The notes below the pieces were generated by a model. The model had not been told where the DNA came from. It searched no databases and saw only the letters and a list, made by a program, of their open reading frames with translations. Below are positions 10,211-18,582 of a stretch of DNA of 64,000 nt, piece after piece. Numbering within the stretch: position 1 is the stretch's first letter; each line of letters opens with the position of its first letter. Source of the stretch: Spiribacter sp. 1M189 (GTDB taxonomy: Bacteria; Pseudomonadota; Gammaproteobacteria; Nitrococcales; Nitrococcaceae); NCBI RefSeq assembly GCF_040838345.1, contig NZ_JBAKFF010000001.1, positions 992,001 to 1,056,000 of the forward strand, given 5' to 3'. A program made the position numbers and the translations under genes.

Positions 10211-10911
10211 TGGGCCTGTCGGATCGAGCCCGGGGCGTTCTGCTCGACCTGGACGGCACGCTTTTCGATACGGCACCGGATCTCATCGGCAGCCTGAACA
10301 GGCTGCGCGGTGAACATGGACTCCCGCCACTACCGGCCGCGGACCTGGCCAACTCCGTGGGTCATGGCAGCGTTCCGATGATCGCGCGCGGATTCAATCT
10401 CGACCCCGCCGACCGGCATTTCGAGCCGCTGCGCCAGCGCTTCCTCGAGCTTTACCATGAGCGCCTGAGCGAGGAAACCCGCCCCTATGAAGGCATGGAA
10501 GAAGCGTTGTCGACACTGGAGGCGACCGGGATCCCGTGGGGTATCGTGACCAACAAGCCCGGCTGGCTGACACGGCCGCTGATCAGCGCGCTCGGCTACG
10601 ACAATCGCCCCGTCTGCCTGGTCACGGGTGACGACATCGCCCGGCGCAAGCCTCACCCCCACCAGGTACTCGAAGGTGCCCGCCGACTCGGCCTACCTCC
10701 CTCCGCCTGCCTGGTCGTGGGCGACGCCGAGCGGGATATCCGCGCCGGCCGGCGAGCCGGTACGCTGACCCTGGCAGCGCTTTACGGCTATCTCAGCGGC
10801 GACGATCGGGCTGAACGCTGGGGTGCCGACGGACTCATCGGCCATCCCCTCGAGCTGCTCCGCTGGGTGGCGCCCTCATCGGTACCTGCCGCCGAGCCAC
10901 TTGCGGTCTGA
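10210..10911 (+). CDS. mupP: HAD phosphatase, MupP-like (N-acetylmuramic acid 6-phosphate phosphatase) or phosphoglycolate phosphatase
   Basis: HAD-superfamily hydrolase of 233 residues. Catalytic motif I is LLDLDGTLFDTAPD, motif II IVTNKP, motif III/IV KPHP and VVGDAERDI. Such proteins are often labelled Gph. However, the order ubiG-this gene-yciK is that of Pseudomonas mupP, whose product dephosphorylates MurNAc-6-phosphate in the anhydro-MurNAc/UDP-MurNAc recycling route. The symbol therefore rests on synteny plus general resemblance (WGIVTNKP, YGYL...W.AD segments), not on a proven substrate. The start ATG overlaps the ubiG stop. Confidence 0.75.
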   Translation: MGLSDRARGVLLDLDGTLFDTAPDLIGSLNRLRGEHGLPPLPAADLANSVGHGSVPMIARGFNLDPADRHFEPLRQRFLELYHERLSEETRPYEGMEEALSTLEATGIPWGIVTNKPGWLTRPLISALGYDNRPVCLVTGDDIARRKPHPHQVLEGARRLGLPPSACLVVGDAERDIRAGRRAGTLTLAALYGYLSGDDRAERWGADGLIGHPLELLRWVAPSSVPAAEPLAV

Positions 10912-10914
10912 ACG

Positions 10915-11784
10915 ATGGATCCGCTCGACTACTGCCGGAGCAAGGTCGCACCGGAGGGCTCCAGCCTTTATTACGCCCTGCTCTTCGCTCCGCCTGCGGC
11001 ACGCGATGGCCTGACGGCACTGGCCGCCTATCGCGCGGAGGTACTGGAAGTCCCGCGGGAAGTAAGCGATGCCGGCGTCGGTGCAGTGAAGCTATCCTGG
11101 TGGCAGGAAGAACTCCAGCGCCTTACCGCCGGTGAGCCCCGTCATCCGATCACCCAGGCCTTGTTGCCGGTCGTACGCCGCGACGAGCTCGACACCAGCG
11201 GTCTCGCCGAGGTCATCGAGGCCAGCCGCATGGACCTGGAATACGGCCGCTATCCCACGCTGCGTGAGCTGACCCTGTACTGTCATCGAGCCGGCGGTGC
11301 GGTCGCCGACCTCGCCTGGCGCATCACCGGTGGCGAGGCGACCGATGCAGCGCCCTTCGCCCATGACCTGTCGATGGGCCTGGAACTCACTCGCATGCTG
11401 CGCCATCTGCGACGGGATCTAAGCGCCGGCAGGATCTACATCCCGGAGGATGAGCTCACGATGAGCGGACTCAAGCCCGACGCGCTCTTGCGGGACGAAC
11501 AATCGCAGGCGGCCACGGATCTCCTCTCCCGCCAGGGGGACCGGGCCAGGCGCTTCCTCGACAGCGCCATCAGCCGCTTGCCGGCTCATGCCCGGAAATC
11601 CCAGACCTACGGGCTCATTCTGGCGGTCGTCTACCGGCAGCTACTGGAAAGCATTGCCGGTGACGGCCACGCGGTGACCGACCGCCAGGTCCACCTGACG
11701 CCGCTTCGCAAGCTCTGGCTCGCCTGGCGCACCGCCAGACGACCGCATAATGTCCGCCCCCGACCTGAGGAGTCCGTGCAATGA
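10915..11784 (+). CDS. Squalene/phytoene synthase-like protein, probable non-catalytic NDUFAF6-like factor
   Basis: A 289-residue all-helical isoprenoid-synthase-fold protein. The segment around residues 36-66 (AYRAEVLEVPREVSD, then VKLSWWQEEL) occupies the place of the first Asp-rich DxxxD motif but has no DD. The second motif (normally LRDVxED) reads LRHLRRD, so the Mg-diphosphate ligands are largely lost. This pattern resembles the mitochondrial complex I assembly factor NDUFAF6 rather than active phytoene or squalene synthases. It starts three bases after the phosphatase stop and its stop overlaps yciK. No other carotenoid or hopanoid gene is in the window. Function is inference; a catalytic squalene/phytoene synthase cannot be fully excluded. 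Confidence 0.7.
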   Translation: MDPLDYCRSKVAPEGSSLYYALLFAPPAARDGLTALAAYRAEVLEVPREVSDAGVGAVKLSWWQEELQRLTAGEPRHPITQALLPVVRRDELDTSGLAEVIEASRMDLEYGRYPTLRELTLYCHRAGGAVADLAWRITGGEATDAAPFAHDLSMGLELTRMLRHLRRDLSAGRIYIPEDELTMSGLKPDALLRDEQSQAATDLLSRQGDRARRFLDSAISRLPAHARKSQTYGLILAVVYRQLLESIAGDGHAVTDRQVHLTPLRKLWLAWRTARRPHNVRPRPEESVQ

Positions 11785-12542
11785 CCATCGAGATCAGCGC
11801 CGGCGCACAAGGCCCGGCCAACCCCGAACGGCTTGACGGCCAGCGTGTGCTGATTACCGGCGCCGCCGGCGGACTCGGTAGTGCGCTCTCGGAACGGGCG
11901 GCAGCGGAAGGGGCGGAGCTGGTTCTCCTGGACAAGGACCTCAAAGCCCTGGAATCACTGCATGACCGCATTGAGGGGGCTGGCCACCGGCAGCCGGCGC
12001 TCTATCCCCTCGACATGATGGGCGCATCACCGGATGATTATGCCGAGCTGGCCAACCGAATCGAACAGGAGCTCGGCGGTCTTGATGCGCTCGTCCATGC
12101 GGCCGCAGACTTCGGCGAACCCGCGCCATTGACGCTCTACGATCCGCAGGCCTGGCTCAAGTGCCTGCATGTCAACATCAATGCTAGCTTCCTGCTGACC
12201 CAGGCGCTGCTGGTATTGCTCAAGGCGAGCGGTGGACGGGTCATCTTCGTCAGTGATGAGGCCGGGCGCGAGGGCCGGGCGGCCATGGGCGCCTACGCCG
12301 TCAGCAAATGGGGCGTCGAGGGCATCATGGCGACGCTTGCCGCCGAGCACTCGCCGGTTCATCCGGTGATCAGCTGCAGCGTTGATCCGGGAGCGATGCA
12401 GACGCGCCTGCGGCGTCAACTCTTTACCGGCGAGGCGGCTGACGAAGTCCCCTCGGCCACCGGCGCCGCCGCCGCCGTCAACCGGCTACTCGATCCGGCC
12501 AGCGCACCGGTCAACGGCGGCATGTACCGGGTGGTGGCCTGA
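11781..12542 (+). CDS. yciK: Short-chain dehydrogenase/reductase, YciK family
   Basis: NAD(P)-binding oxidoreductase of unknown substrate, 253 residues. The Rossmann motif is LITGAAGGLGSAL (about 30-42) and the active-site YAVSK lies at about 172-176 within GAYAVSKWGVEG. The catalytic serine region reads VIFVSDEAGREGRAAMG, close to YciK. The ATG overlaps the upstream gene by four bases, giving a four-gene operon ubiG-phosphatase-NDUFAF6-like-yciK. The C-terminal SVDPGAMQTRLRRQ matches the YciK subgroup (PGxxxTxMR). Confidence 0.85.
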   Translation: MTIEISAGAQGPANPERLDGQRVLITGAAGGLGSALSERAAAEGAELVLLDKDLKALESLHDRIEGAGHRQPALYPLDMMGASPDDYAELANRIEQELGGLDALVHAAADFGEPAPLTLYDPQAWLKCLHVNINASFLLTQALLVLLKASGGRVIFVSDEAGREGRAAMGAYAVSKWGVEGIMATLAAEHSPVHPVISCSVDPGAMQTRLRRQLFTGEAADEVPSATGAAAAVNRLLDPASAPVNGGMYRVVA

Positions 12543-12550
12543 CAGATATG

Positions 12551-12588
12551 GCATGCTTGTGACAAGGCCAGTGGAAGTGCAAGCATGC
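12551..12588 (+). repeat. Inverted repeat after yciK, 9-bp arms
   Basis: GCATGCTTG (12551-12559) and CAAGCATGC (12580-12588) are perfect inverted copies separated by 20 bases. It lies between yciK and the PEBP gene. No T-run follows, so it is either a weak (Rho-assisted) terminator/processing hairpin or an operator for the next gene. Confidence 0.5.
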
Positions 12589-12620
12589 GCAACAATTGAA
12601 ACGGGAGTGGAGAACACGCC

Positions 12621-13094
12621 ATGGGATTCGCCTTATCGGCCCTGCAGGTTCGAAGTAACGCCTTCGGACCCCATCAGCCTATTCCGGTCCGCCATACCGG
12701 TGAGGGTGAGGACATCGCACCCCCCATCCACTGGACCGGCGCACCCGAGGGCACCCAGGGCTTCGCCGTGATCTGCCATGACCCTGATGCGCCACTGGTC
12801 AGCCCCGGTAGCTACGGTTTCGTCCACTGGGTTTACTACAATATCCCTGGCGACGTCACGGCGCTGGACGAGGGCAGCGAGGCCTACACGCACGGCGTCA
12901 CGGATTTCGGCAAGCAGACCTTTGGTGGCCCCATGCCCCCGGAAGGCCATGGCATCCATCACTACTACTTCTGGGTGCTCGCCCTGGATCAGTCACTGCA
13001 TCTGGAGCCGGGCCTGACACTCTGGCAGTTTCTCGATCAGGTTGAACCCCACGTTATCGGCATGAACCGGCTGATCGGCACCTACGAGCGCTGA
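12621..13094 (+). CDS. YbhB/YbcL family phosphatidylethanolamine-binding (Raf-kinase-inhibitor-like) protein
   Basis: A 157-residue PEBP-fold protein. The ligand-pocket motifs are visible: DPDAPLVSPGSYGFVHWV (about 54-71) and a downstream GGPMPPEGHGIHHYYFWVLAL (about 107-127; the family's GPxPPxGxHRY). No signal peptide is present, so it is cytoplasmic like E. coli YbhB. The biological role of these bacterial proteins is not established. It converges on the endonuclease III-like gene, overlapping it by 13 bases. Confidence 0.88.
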   Translation: MGFALSALQVRSNAFGPHQPIPVRHTGEGEDIAPPIHWTGAPEGTQGFAVICHDPDAPLVSPGSYGFVHWVYYNIPGDVTALDEGSEAYTHGVTDFGKQTFGGPMPPEGHGIHHYYFWVLALDQSLHLEPGLTLWQFLDQVEPHVIGMNRLIGTYER

Positions 13095-13789
13095 TCCCGG
13101 GCCAGTCCATGGGCACAGTCGTCGCGCAGCGGACAGGCCTCGCACCGCGGGATGCGCGGCCTGCAGTACCATTTGCCAATGGTGACGATCAGGGCGTGAA
13201 ACTCGTTGAACTGCCCGACATCCGGCGCGAGCGCCTTGTGAAATAGCGCCTGCAGATCATCGTATCCGATACGCGGCGAGACCAGGCCGATACGCGAGAA
13301 TATCCGCCGGGTGTAGGCGTCAACCACAAAAACCGGGCGATGGAAGCCGTATAGCAGAACATCGTCCACACTCTCCGGCCCCAGGCCTTTGACCTCCAGC
13401 AGGCGCGCGCGCGCAGACGCGGTCTCCATGCTCCGTATCCCCGCCTCGCCACCGAGCGCGAGCCAGGTCTCGCAGGCGGCGCGTAGCCGCTGCGACTTGA
13501 CGTTGTAGTACCCGCTGGGACGCAGACACTCGGCCAGCGCCTTCGGCGGCGCTGCCAGAATCGCCTCCGGCGTCATCCAGTCAAGGGCCCGCAGACCGTC
13601 GATGACCTGCTCGACGTTACGCCATGCCGCATTCTGGGTAAGCACCGCACCCACCAGCACTTCAAACGCGCTCTCCGCCGGCCACCAGCTCTGGGGCCCC
13701 AGTGCGCCGTGCAGCCTGTGGAACAGTCGAGGGACCGCTGCACTGTCGGCGACCGGCAATGTCTGGCTACCGGCGTCTTTTGTGGTCAT
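13082..13789 (-). CDS. Endonuclease III-like HhH-GPD DNA glycosylase, likely monofunctional (MagIII-like)
   Basis: Base-excision-repair glycosylase of 235 residues. It has a helix-hairpin-helix (VKGLGPES, 133-140), the catalytic aspartate D157 in FVVDAYTRR, and a 4Fe-4S cluster motif C209-x6-C216-x2-C219-x5-C225. At the position of the Nth Schiff-base lysine (GVGRKT) the sequence is GLGPES, with Glu139, so AP-lyase activity is not expected. This resembles 3-methyladenine glycosylase III-type enzymes. The ATG at 13789 (MTTKDAGS) was chosen over upstream codons that lie inside rluB; even so it overlaps the rluB end by 23 bases. Confidence 0.82.
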   Translation of the reverse strand: MTTKDAGSQTLPVADSAAVPRLFHRLHGALGPQSWWPAESAFEVLVGAVLTQNAAWRNVEQVIDGLRALDWMTPEAILAAPPKALAECLRPSGYYNVKSQRLRAACETWLALGGEAGIRSMETASARARLLEVKGLGPESVDDVLLYGFHRPVFVVDAYTRRIFSRIGLVSPRIGYDDLQALFHKALAPDVGQFNEFHALIVTIGKWYCRPRIPRCEACPLRDDCAHGLARDQRS

Positions 13790-14606
13790 GTGCTGACCGC
13801 CCTCCCGCGGTCCGGGGCGATGAGCGCCGATGGCCCGGATGAGCCCTCTCTCCACTGCGATCGCCCTCTAGGTTGACGAGGTCGGCAAGGTGCCGAATCT
13901 CCCCGGCGGTGAGGGCGTGGACCTGGCCTTCGCGCAACCCGGCCGGCATCTCGATCGGCCCGTACTGGACCCGCATGAGGCGGCTCACCTGCACACCCTG
14001 CGACTCCCAGAGCCGTCGCACCAGCCGGTTCTTTCCCTCGCGGAGTCTGACCCGATACCAACGGTTCGCCGCTTCGCCAGCATCCAGCGGCTGAATGGAC
14101 TCAAAGGCGGCCTGGCCATCATCCAGCGTCACCCCCTCGGTGAGTCGTCGCAGCGTCGCCTCATCGAGTTGGCCGAAAATGCGCACGGCGTAATCACGGA
14201 CGAGACGATAGGAGGGATGCGCGAGGCGGTTGGCAAGCTCGCCGTCCGTGGTCAGCAGCAGCAGGCCCGATGTGTTGATATCGAGACGCCCGACCGCCAG
14301 CCAGCGCCCACCTTTGAGTGGCGGCAGGCGCCGGAAGACCGTGCGTCGGCCCTCCGGATCGCTGCGGGTGACAAGCTCGCCCGTTGGCTTGTGGTAGACG
14401 ATCACGCGACGGTCGCCCGGCGCCAGTGCCGCCGCACTCACCGGCCGGCCATCCAGATGGATGCGTGCCCCGGGCTCGACCCGATCACCCAGACTGGCCT
14501 GACGGCCATTCACCTGCACCCGGCCGGCCTCAATGCGCCGCTCCATTTCCCGGCGCGAGCCCAGTCCGGCACGTGCCAGCACCTTCTGCAGTTTCTCTGA
14601 GCTCAT
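13767..14606 (-). CDS. rluB: 23S rRNA pseudouridine(2605) synthase
   Basis: Converts U2605 of 23S rRNA to pseudouridine. The 279-residue protein has an N-terminal S4 RNA-binding domain (KLQKVLARAGLGSRREMER) and a RsuA/RluB catalytic domain with the active-site Asp in VGRLDINTSGLLLLTTDG. REGKNRLVRRLWESQG and PAGLREGQVHALT are further RluB-type segments. The C-terminal 40 residues are basic and probably disordered. The ATG overlaps the scpB stop by four bases, matching the common scpA-scpB-rluB order. Confidence 0.93.
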   Translation of the reverse strand: MSSEKLQKVLARAGLGSRREMERRIEAGRVQVNGRQASLGDRVEPGARIHLDGRPVSAAALAPGDRRVIVYHKPTGELVTRSDPEGRRTVFRRLPPLKGGRWLAVGRLDINTSGLLLLTTDGELANRLAHPSYRLVRDYAVRIFGQLDEATLRRLTEGVTLDDGQAAFESIQPLDAGEAANRWYRVRLREGKNRLVRRLWESQGVQVSRLMRVQYGPIEMPAGLREGQVHALTAGEIRHLADLVNLEGDRSGERAHPGHRRSSPRTAGGRSAHDHKRRR

Positions 14607-15178
14607 GCGGGCCCCTGGTCGGGGATCGGCAGATCGAGCTCCGGGTGATCCGGGCCCGGCTCGCCAATCTCTATCAGTGTCGGCAGCTCACTGAGGCTGC
14701 TCAGATTGAAGTAATCGAGGAAATCACGGGTCGTGGCAAAAACCGCCGGCCGACCCGGTGCATCCCGATGGCCGGCGACACGCACCCAGCCACGTTCCTG
14801 CAGCGTACGCATGATATTGCTGCTGAGCGTCACGCCACGGATTTCCTCGATCTCCGCCCGTGTGATCGGCTGGCGATAGGCAATGATCGCCAGCGTCTCG
14901 AGCACCGCCCTCGAATAGCGGGCGGGTTTCTCGTCCCACAACCGGGATATCCACTCGGCGTATCGCTCCGGCACCTGGAGACGGTAACCACTCGCCACAT
15001 GCTGCAGCTCAATCCCCCGACCGGCAAGCTGTCCGGAGAGCCGCTCCAGCGCCTGTTCCACGGTTTTTCGCGGTGGCGGGTCATCGCCGAAGACCACCTG
15101 CAGCTGGTCAATGGATAGCGGTTCACCCGCCGCGAGCAAGGCCGCCTCCAGAATGTTCTCCATGGCCGGCTCACTCAT
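14603..15178 (-). CDS. scpB: Segregation and condensation protein B
   Basis: Winged-helix partner of ScpA in the SMC-kleisin chromosome condensation complex. It has 191 residues with family motifs LEAALLAAGEPLS near the N-terminus, YSRAVLETLAIIAYRQPITRA (with one mid-break at Y) and the winged-helix end GRPAVFATTRDFLDYFNL. Both ends overlap neighbours by four bases (scpA upstream, rluB downstream). The smc gene lies about 7 kb to the right in the same orientation. Confidence 0.94.
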   Translation of the reverse strand: MSEPAMENILEAALLAAGEPLSIDQLQVVFGDDPPPRKTVEQALERLSGQLAGRGIELQHVASGYRLQVPERYAEWISRLWDEKPARYSRAVLETLAIIAYRQPITRAEIEEIRGVTLSSNIMRTLQERGWVRVAGHRDAPGRPAVFATTRDFLDYFNLSSLSELPTLIEIGEPGPDHPELDLPIPDQGPA

Positions 15179-16005
15179 TGCGGCCCTGCCTGCGGCATCA
15201 CATCGCCGCTGCGCAGGTAGAGCGGCGCGAAGGGTTCCGCCTGGACGAGCTCCACCAGCGCTGCCTTGAGCAGCTCGAGGATGGCGAGGAAAGTCACCAC
15301 CACACCCGCTCGCCCCTCCTCGGGACGCAGCAGCGCGTTGAGTGCCATGAAGCGCTCGCCCTCCAGTCGCTCCAGTGTCTCGCTCATCCGCTCGCGCACC
15401 GAGAGCGCCTCACGCTGGATCTGATGATGACTGTACATGGCGGCGCGCTCCAGCACCTCGGAGAAGGCCGACAGCAGTTCGCCGAGATCCACCGAGGGCA
15501 GCCGCCTGGCTGGTCTCAACGCGGGGCAGGCCGCCGTGCCGGGGAAAATGTCCCGCGCCACCCGCGGCAGCTCGTCAAGCCCTTGTCCGGCAGCCTTGAA
15601 CTGTTCGTACTCACGCAGTCGCCGGACCAGCTCTGCGCGCGGGTCAGGGTCTTCGTCCGACGCCGCGGCAGGCGGCCGGGGCAAGAGCATCCGTGACTTG
15701 ATCTCGGCCAGCATGGCGGCCATGACGAGGTATTCGGCGGCGAGCTCCAGGCGCAGATCCTTCATGAGGTCCACGTACTGCATGTACTGCCGGGTGATCT
15801 CGGCGATGGGAATATCCAGGATATCCAGGTTCTGGCGCCGTATGAGGTAAAGGAGCAGGTCCAGGGGCCCCTCGAAGGCCTCCAGAAAGACCTCGAGCGC
15901 ATCCGGCGGGATGTAAAGATCCCGCGGCAGGTCGGAGAACGGCTCGCCCTGGACGGTGGCGACCACCGACGGATCGAGCAGTCCCTCCGGGCCGGCCTCA
16001 CTCAT
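15175..16005 (-). CDS. scpA: Segregation and condensation protein A (kleisin)
   Basis: Kleisin subunit bridging the SMC heads. The 276-residue protein has the ScpA N-terminal signature FEGPLDLLLYLIRRQNLDILD (about 44-64) followed by PIAEITRQYMQYV and MAAMLAEIKSRMLLPRP. An Ala/Asp-rich linker precedes a C-terminal winged helix (VVVTFLAILELLKAALVEL, about 240-258). Its ATG overlaps the trpS stop by four bases, so trpS-scpA-scpB-rluB reads as one translationally coupled unit. Confidence 0.94.
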   Translation of the reverse strand: MSEAGPEGLLDPSVVATVQGEPFSDLPRDLYIPPDALEVFLEAFEGPLDLLLYLIRRQNLDILDIPIAEITRQYMQYVDLMKDLRLELAAEYLVMAAMLAEIKSRMLLPRPPAAASDEDPDPRAELVRRLREYEQFKAAGQGLDELPRVARDIFPGTAACPALRPARRLPSVDLGELLSAFSEVLERAAMYSHHQIQREALSVRERMSETLERLEGERFMALNALLRPEEGRAGVVVTFLAILELLKAALVELVQAEPFAPLYLRSGDVMPQAGPQ

Positions 16006-17225
16006 CGCTGCCGATAATCCAGTCCGATGGCCGAGCGGACCTCCTGCATGGTCTGGCGCGCCACGCCCCGAGCCCGGTCACAGCCTTCGCTGACGACCTG
16101 CTGGACATGCTCCGGGTCGGATGCCAGTTCGGCCGCCCGCTCACGGATCGGCGCCACCTCGGCCTGCACGCCGCCGATGAGCGGCTTCTTGCAGTCAAGA
16201 CAGCCGATGCCTGCCGAGCGACAACCACTCTGCACCCACGCCCGGGTGTCCGCATCGGAATAGACCTTGTGCAGATCAAAGACCGGGCATTTCTCCGGCT
16301 CGCCCGGATCGGTGCGTCGGACACGGGCCGGATCCGTTGGCATGGTGCGGATCTTCTGGTCGATATCGGCATCTGACTCGCGCAACGACAGGGTGTTGCC
16401 ATAGGATTTCGACATCTTGCGCCCGTCCAGCCCCGGCATTCTTGGCGCATGGGTGAGCAATGCCTCCGGTTCGGCCAGTACGCTGCGGCCACCTCCGTCG
16501 AGATAGCCGGCGAGGCGGGCCCGATCGGCAATGGTGAGATTCTGTTGTGTCTCGAGCAGTGCCTGCGCCTCGCCAAGGGCCTCAGTATCCCCTGACTCCT
16601 GGTAACGACGGCGCAGCTCGCGGTACAGCCGCGCCTGCTTCTTGCCCATTTTGCCCACCGCGGCCTCGGCCTTGTCTTCGAAGCCGGGCTCGCGGCCGAA
16701 CAGGTAGTTGAACCGCCGCGCCAGCTCGCGCGTGAGCTCCACATGCGAGACCTGATCCTCGCCCACTGGCACACCGCTGGCACCGTAAATGAGGATATCG
16801 GCACTCTGCAGCACCGGATAACCGAGAAAGCCGTAGGTGGCGAGATCCCTTTCCCGCAGCTCCGCGATCTGATCCTTGTAGGTCGGCACACGTTCAAGCC
16901 AGCCCAGCGGCGCGATCATCGACAGCAACAGATGCAGCTCGGCATGTTCGATGACCCGCGACTGAATGAACAGCGTCGACAGGTTGGGGTTGACCCCGCA
17001 GGCGAGCCAGTCCACCACCATGTCCCAGACGCTCTCGGATATCACCTCACGCTTTTCGTAGGCGGTGGTCAACGCATGCCAGTCGGCCACGAAGAAAAAG
17101 CACTCATTGGTCTCCTGCAACGCGATCCAGTTACGGAGCACGCCGTGATAGTGCCCGAGGTGCAGGCGACCGGTGGGTCGCATACCCGAGAGGATGCGAT
17201 CGCCGCTGGCTAGGGTCTGACTCAA
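16002..17225 (-). CDS. trpS: Tryptophanyl-tRNA synthetase, long form
   Basis: Charges tRNA-Trp. Class I motifs are GRLHLGHYHG (HIGH) and DGRKMSKSYGN (KMSKS). At 407 residues it is about 70 longer than E. coli TrpS, owing to an insertion around residues 170-245 (GKKQARLYRELRRRYQES and flanks) seen in the TrpS variant of many proteobacteria. A short C-terminal Cys-rich stretch (CRSAGIGCLDCKKP) may bind metal. The start is TTG, supported by GCGGAGGCCAAC directly upstream; the next in-frame ATG would remove part of the catalytic fold. Confidence 0.93.
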   Translation of the reverse strand: MSQTLASGDRILSGMRPTGRLHLGHYHGVLRNWIALQETNECFFFVADWHALTTAYEKREVISESVWDMVVDWLACGVNPNLSTLFIQSRVIEHAELHLLLSMIAPLGWLERVPTYKDQIAELRERDLATYGFLGYPVLQSADILIYGASGVPVGEDQVSHVELTRELARRFNYLFGREPGFEDKAEAAVGKMGKKQARLYRELRRRYQESGDTEALGEAQALLETQQNLTIADRARLAGYLDGGGRSVLAEPEALLTHAPRMPGLDGRKMSKSYGNTLSLRESDADIDQKIRTMPTDPARVRRTDPGEPEKCPVFDLHKVYSDADTRAWVQSGCRSAGIGCLDCKKPLIGGVQAEVAPIRERAAELASDPEHVQQVVSEGCDRARGVARQTMQEVRSAIGLDYRQR

Positions 17226-17272
17226 GTTGGCCTCCGCTTTTTGCCGGACAGACTACCGGTCATGATAGCGGA

Positions 17273-17896
17273 TTACGCCTCGAAAACGTGTGCGTCACCG
17301 GCACCGCGACGGATCACCGCCGGCGCATCGCCGCTGAGATCGATGACGGTACTGGGCTCCAGCCCGCCGGGGCCGGCATCGATCACCGCGTCCACCTGGT
17401 TGCCCAACCGCTCGCGCATGTCCACCGGATCCGTCATCGGCTCGGTCTCCCCCGGCAACAGGAGCGTGCTGGTGGTCAGCGGCTCGCCCAGCGCCTCCAG
17501 CAGCGCAATGGCCACTGGATGATCGGGCACCCGGATGCCGATGGTCTTACGGCGTGCATGCTGGATGCGCCGCGGCACCTCGGCGGTGGCCCGCAGCACA
17601 AACGTATAGGGCCCCGGCGTGTGTGCCTTCAACAGCCGGAATGCCGTGTTGTCCAGGCGGGTATAGCTGCCGATATCGGAGAGATCACGGCAGGCCAGCG
17701 TGAAATGGTGACGTTCCTCCAGCCCGCGAAGGCGCCGGATCCGGTCGACCGCCGTCTTCTCGCCCATGGCACAGCCCAATGCATAGGTCGTTCCGCTGGG
17801 ATAGACGATGACGCCTCCATCGCGGACGATTTCAATGGCCCGGCGGATGAGCCGCGGCTGCGGAGTCTGGGGATGGATCTCGAAGTACTGGCTCAT
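17273..17896 (-). CDS. yciO: Sua5/YciO family protein (threonylcarbamoyl-AMP synthase-like)
   Basis: A 207-residue YrdC-fold protein of the YciO subgroup, related to the enzymes that make threonylcarbamoyl-AMP for the tRNA t6A modification. Visible features are GGVIVYPSGTTYALGC near residues 27-42, KxxxRxRG-type binding residues (IRRLRGLEERHHFTLAC) and TIGIRVPDHPVA. YciO proteins have weak or unproven TC-AMP synthase activity, so the substrate is uncertain. It stands alone between trpS and the divergent yciI. Confidence 0.85.
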   Translation of the reverse strand: MSQYFEIHPQTPQPRLIRRAIEIVRDGGVIVYPSGTTYALGCAMGEKTAVDRIRRLRGLEERHHFTLACRDLSDIGSYTRLDNTAFRLLKAHTPGPYTFVLRATAEVPRRIQHARRKTIGIRVPDHPVAIALLEALGEPLTTSTLLLPGETEPMTDPVDMRERLGNQVDAVIDAGPGGLEPSTVIDLSGDAPAVIRRGAGDAHVFEA

Positions 17897-17967
17897 GCCC
17901 TCGCCTCTCCTCGGTGTTCACCATGGTCAGTTATGGTAGCGTCTGACAGCCTTACAGGACGATAGAC

Positions 17968-18267
17968 ATGTACTACGCAATCATCAGTGAAGACATCGAA
18001 GATAGTCTCGAGCGCCGTATCGGGGCGAGACCCGATCACCTCGCCCGCGTGGAGGCACTGCGTGACGAGGGACGGCTGCTCGTGGCAGGCCCGCATCCTG
18101 CCATCGATAGCGATGACCCGGGACCAGCGGGATTCAGTGGCAGTCTCATCATCGCCGAATTCGAATCGCTGGCGGCGGCAAGGGAGTGGGCCGATGCCGA
18201 CCCCTACGTCGCCGCCGGTGTCTATCGCCAGGTCACGGTCAAACCCTTCCGGAAGGTTCTGCCATGA
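17968..18267 (+). CDS. yciI: YciI-like protein
   Basis: A small 99-residue dimeric alpha-beta barrel protein. The sequence [28 protein letters not shown] and the C-terminal [20 protein letters not shown] are family hallmarks, including the conserved His (H44 region) and Asp of the putative active site. The biochemical role of YciI is not established. Its stop overlaps the bolA start by four bases. Confidence 0.88.
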   Translation: MYYAIISEDIEDSLERRIGARPDHLARVEALRDEGRLLVAGPHPAIDSDDPGPAGFSGSLIIAEFESLAAAREWADADPYVAAGVYRQVTVKPFRKVLP

Positions 18268-18578
18268 GCGACATCTCCAGGAGCGAGCGACCCGCAATGA
18301 TTCGGGAGAGGCTCTGCCACGCGCTGGATGTGCGGCATATCGATGTGCGCGATGATAGCCACCTGCACGCCGGTCATGCCGGCGCGAAGGCCGGCGGCGG
18401 GCATTACCACGTCCAGGTGATCAGCGATGACTTCACCGGACAGGCTCGCCTCCAGCGTCATCGCCTGGTCTATGACGCCATGGGTGATGCCATCCGCGAC
18501 GATTGCATCCACGCACTCAGTATCGAGGCCCTGACGCCCGCTGAGGCCGAGCCACCCAAACCAACCGCCAGTGAGTAA
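18264..18578 (+). CDS. bolA: BolA family protein
   Basis: A 104-residue BolA-fold protein, a partner of monothiol glutaredoxins in Fe-S handling and, in E. coli, a morphology/stress regulator. The core reads [20 protein letters not shown], followed by [14 protein letters not shown], which matches BolA (DES..HAGH....HF..V...F.g....RHR.VY..l). The ATG at 18264 overlaps the yciI stop (ATGA). The downstream PpiC gene begins almost at its stop, so yciI-bolA-PpiC is one operon. Confidence 0.92.
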   Translation: MSDISRSERPAMIRERLCHALDVRHIDVRDDSHLHAGHAGAKAGGGHYHVQVISDDFTGQARLQRHRLVYDAMGDAIRDDCIHALSIEALTPAEAEPPKPTASE

Positions 18579-18582
18579 GCCA

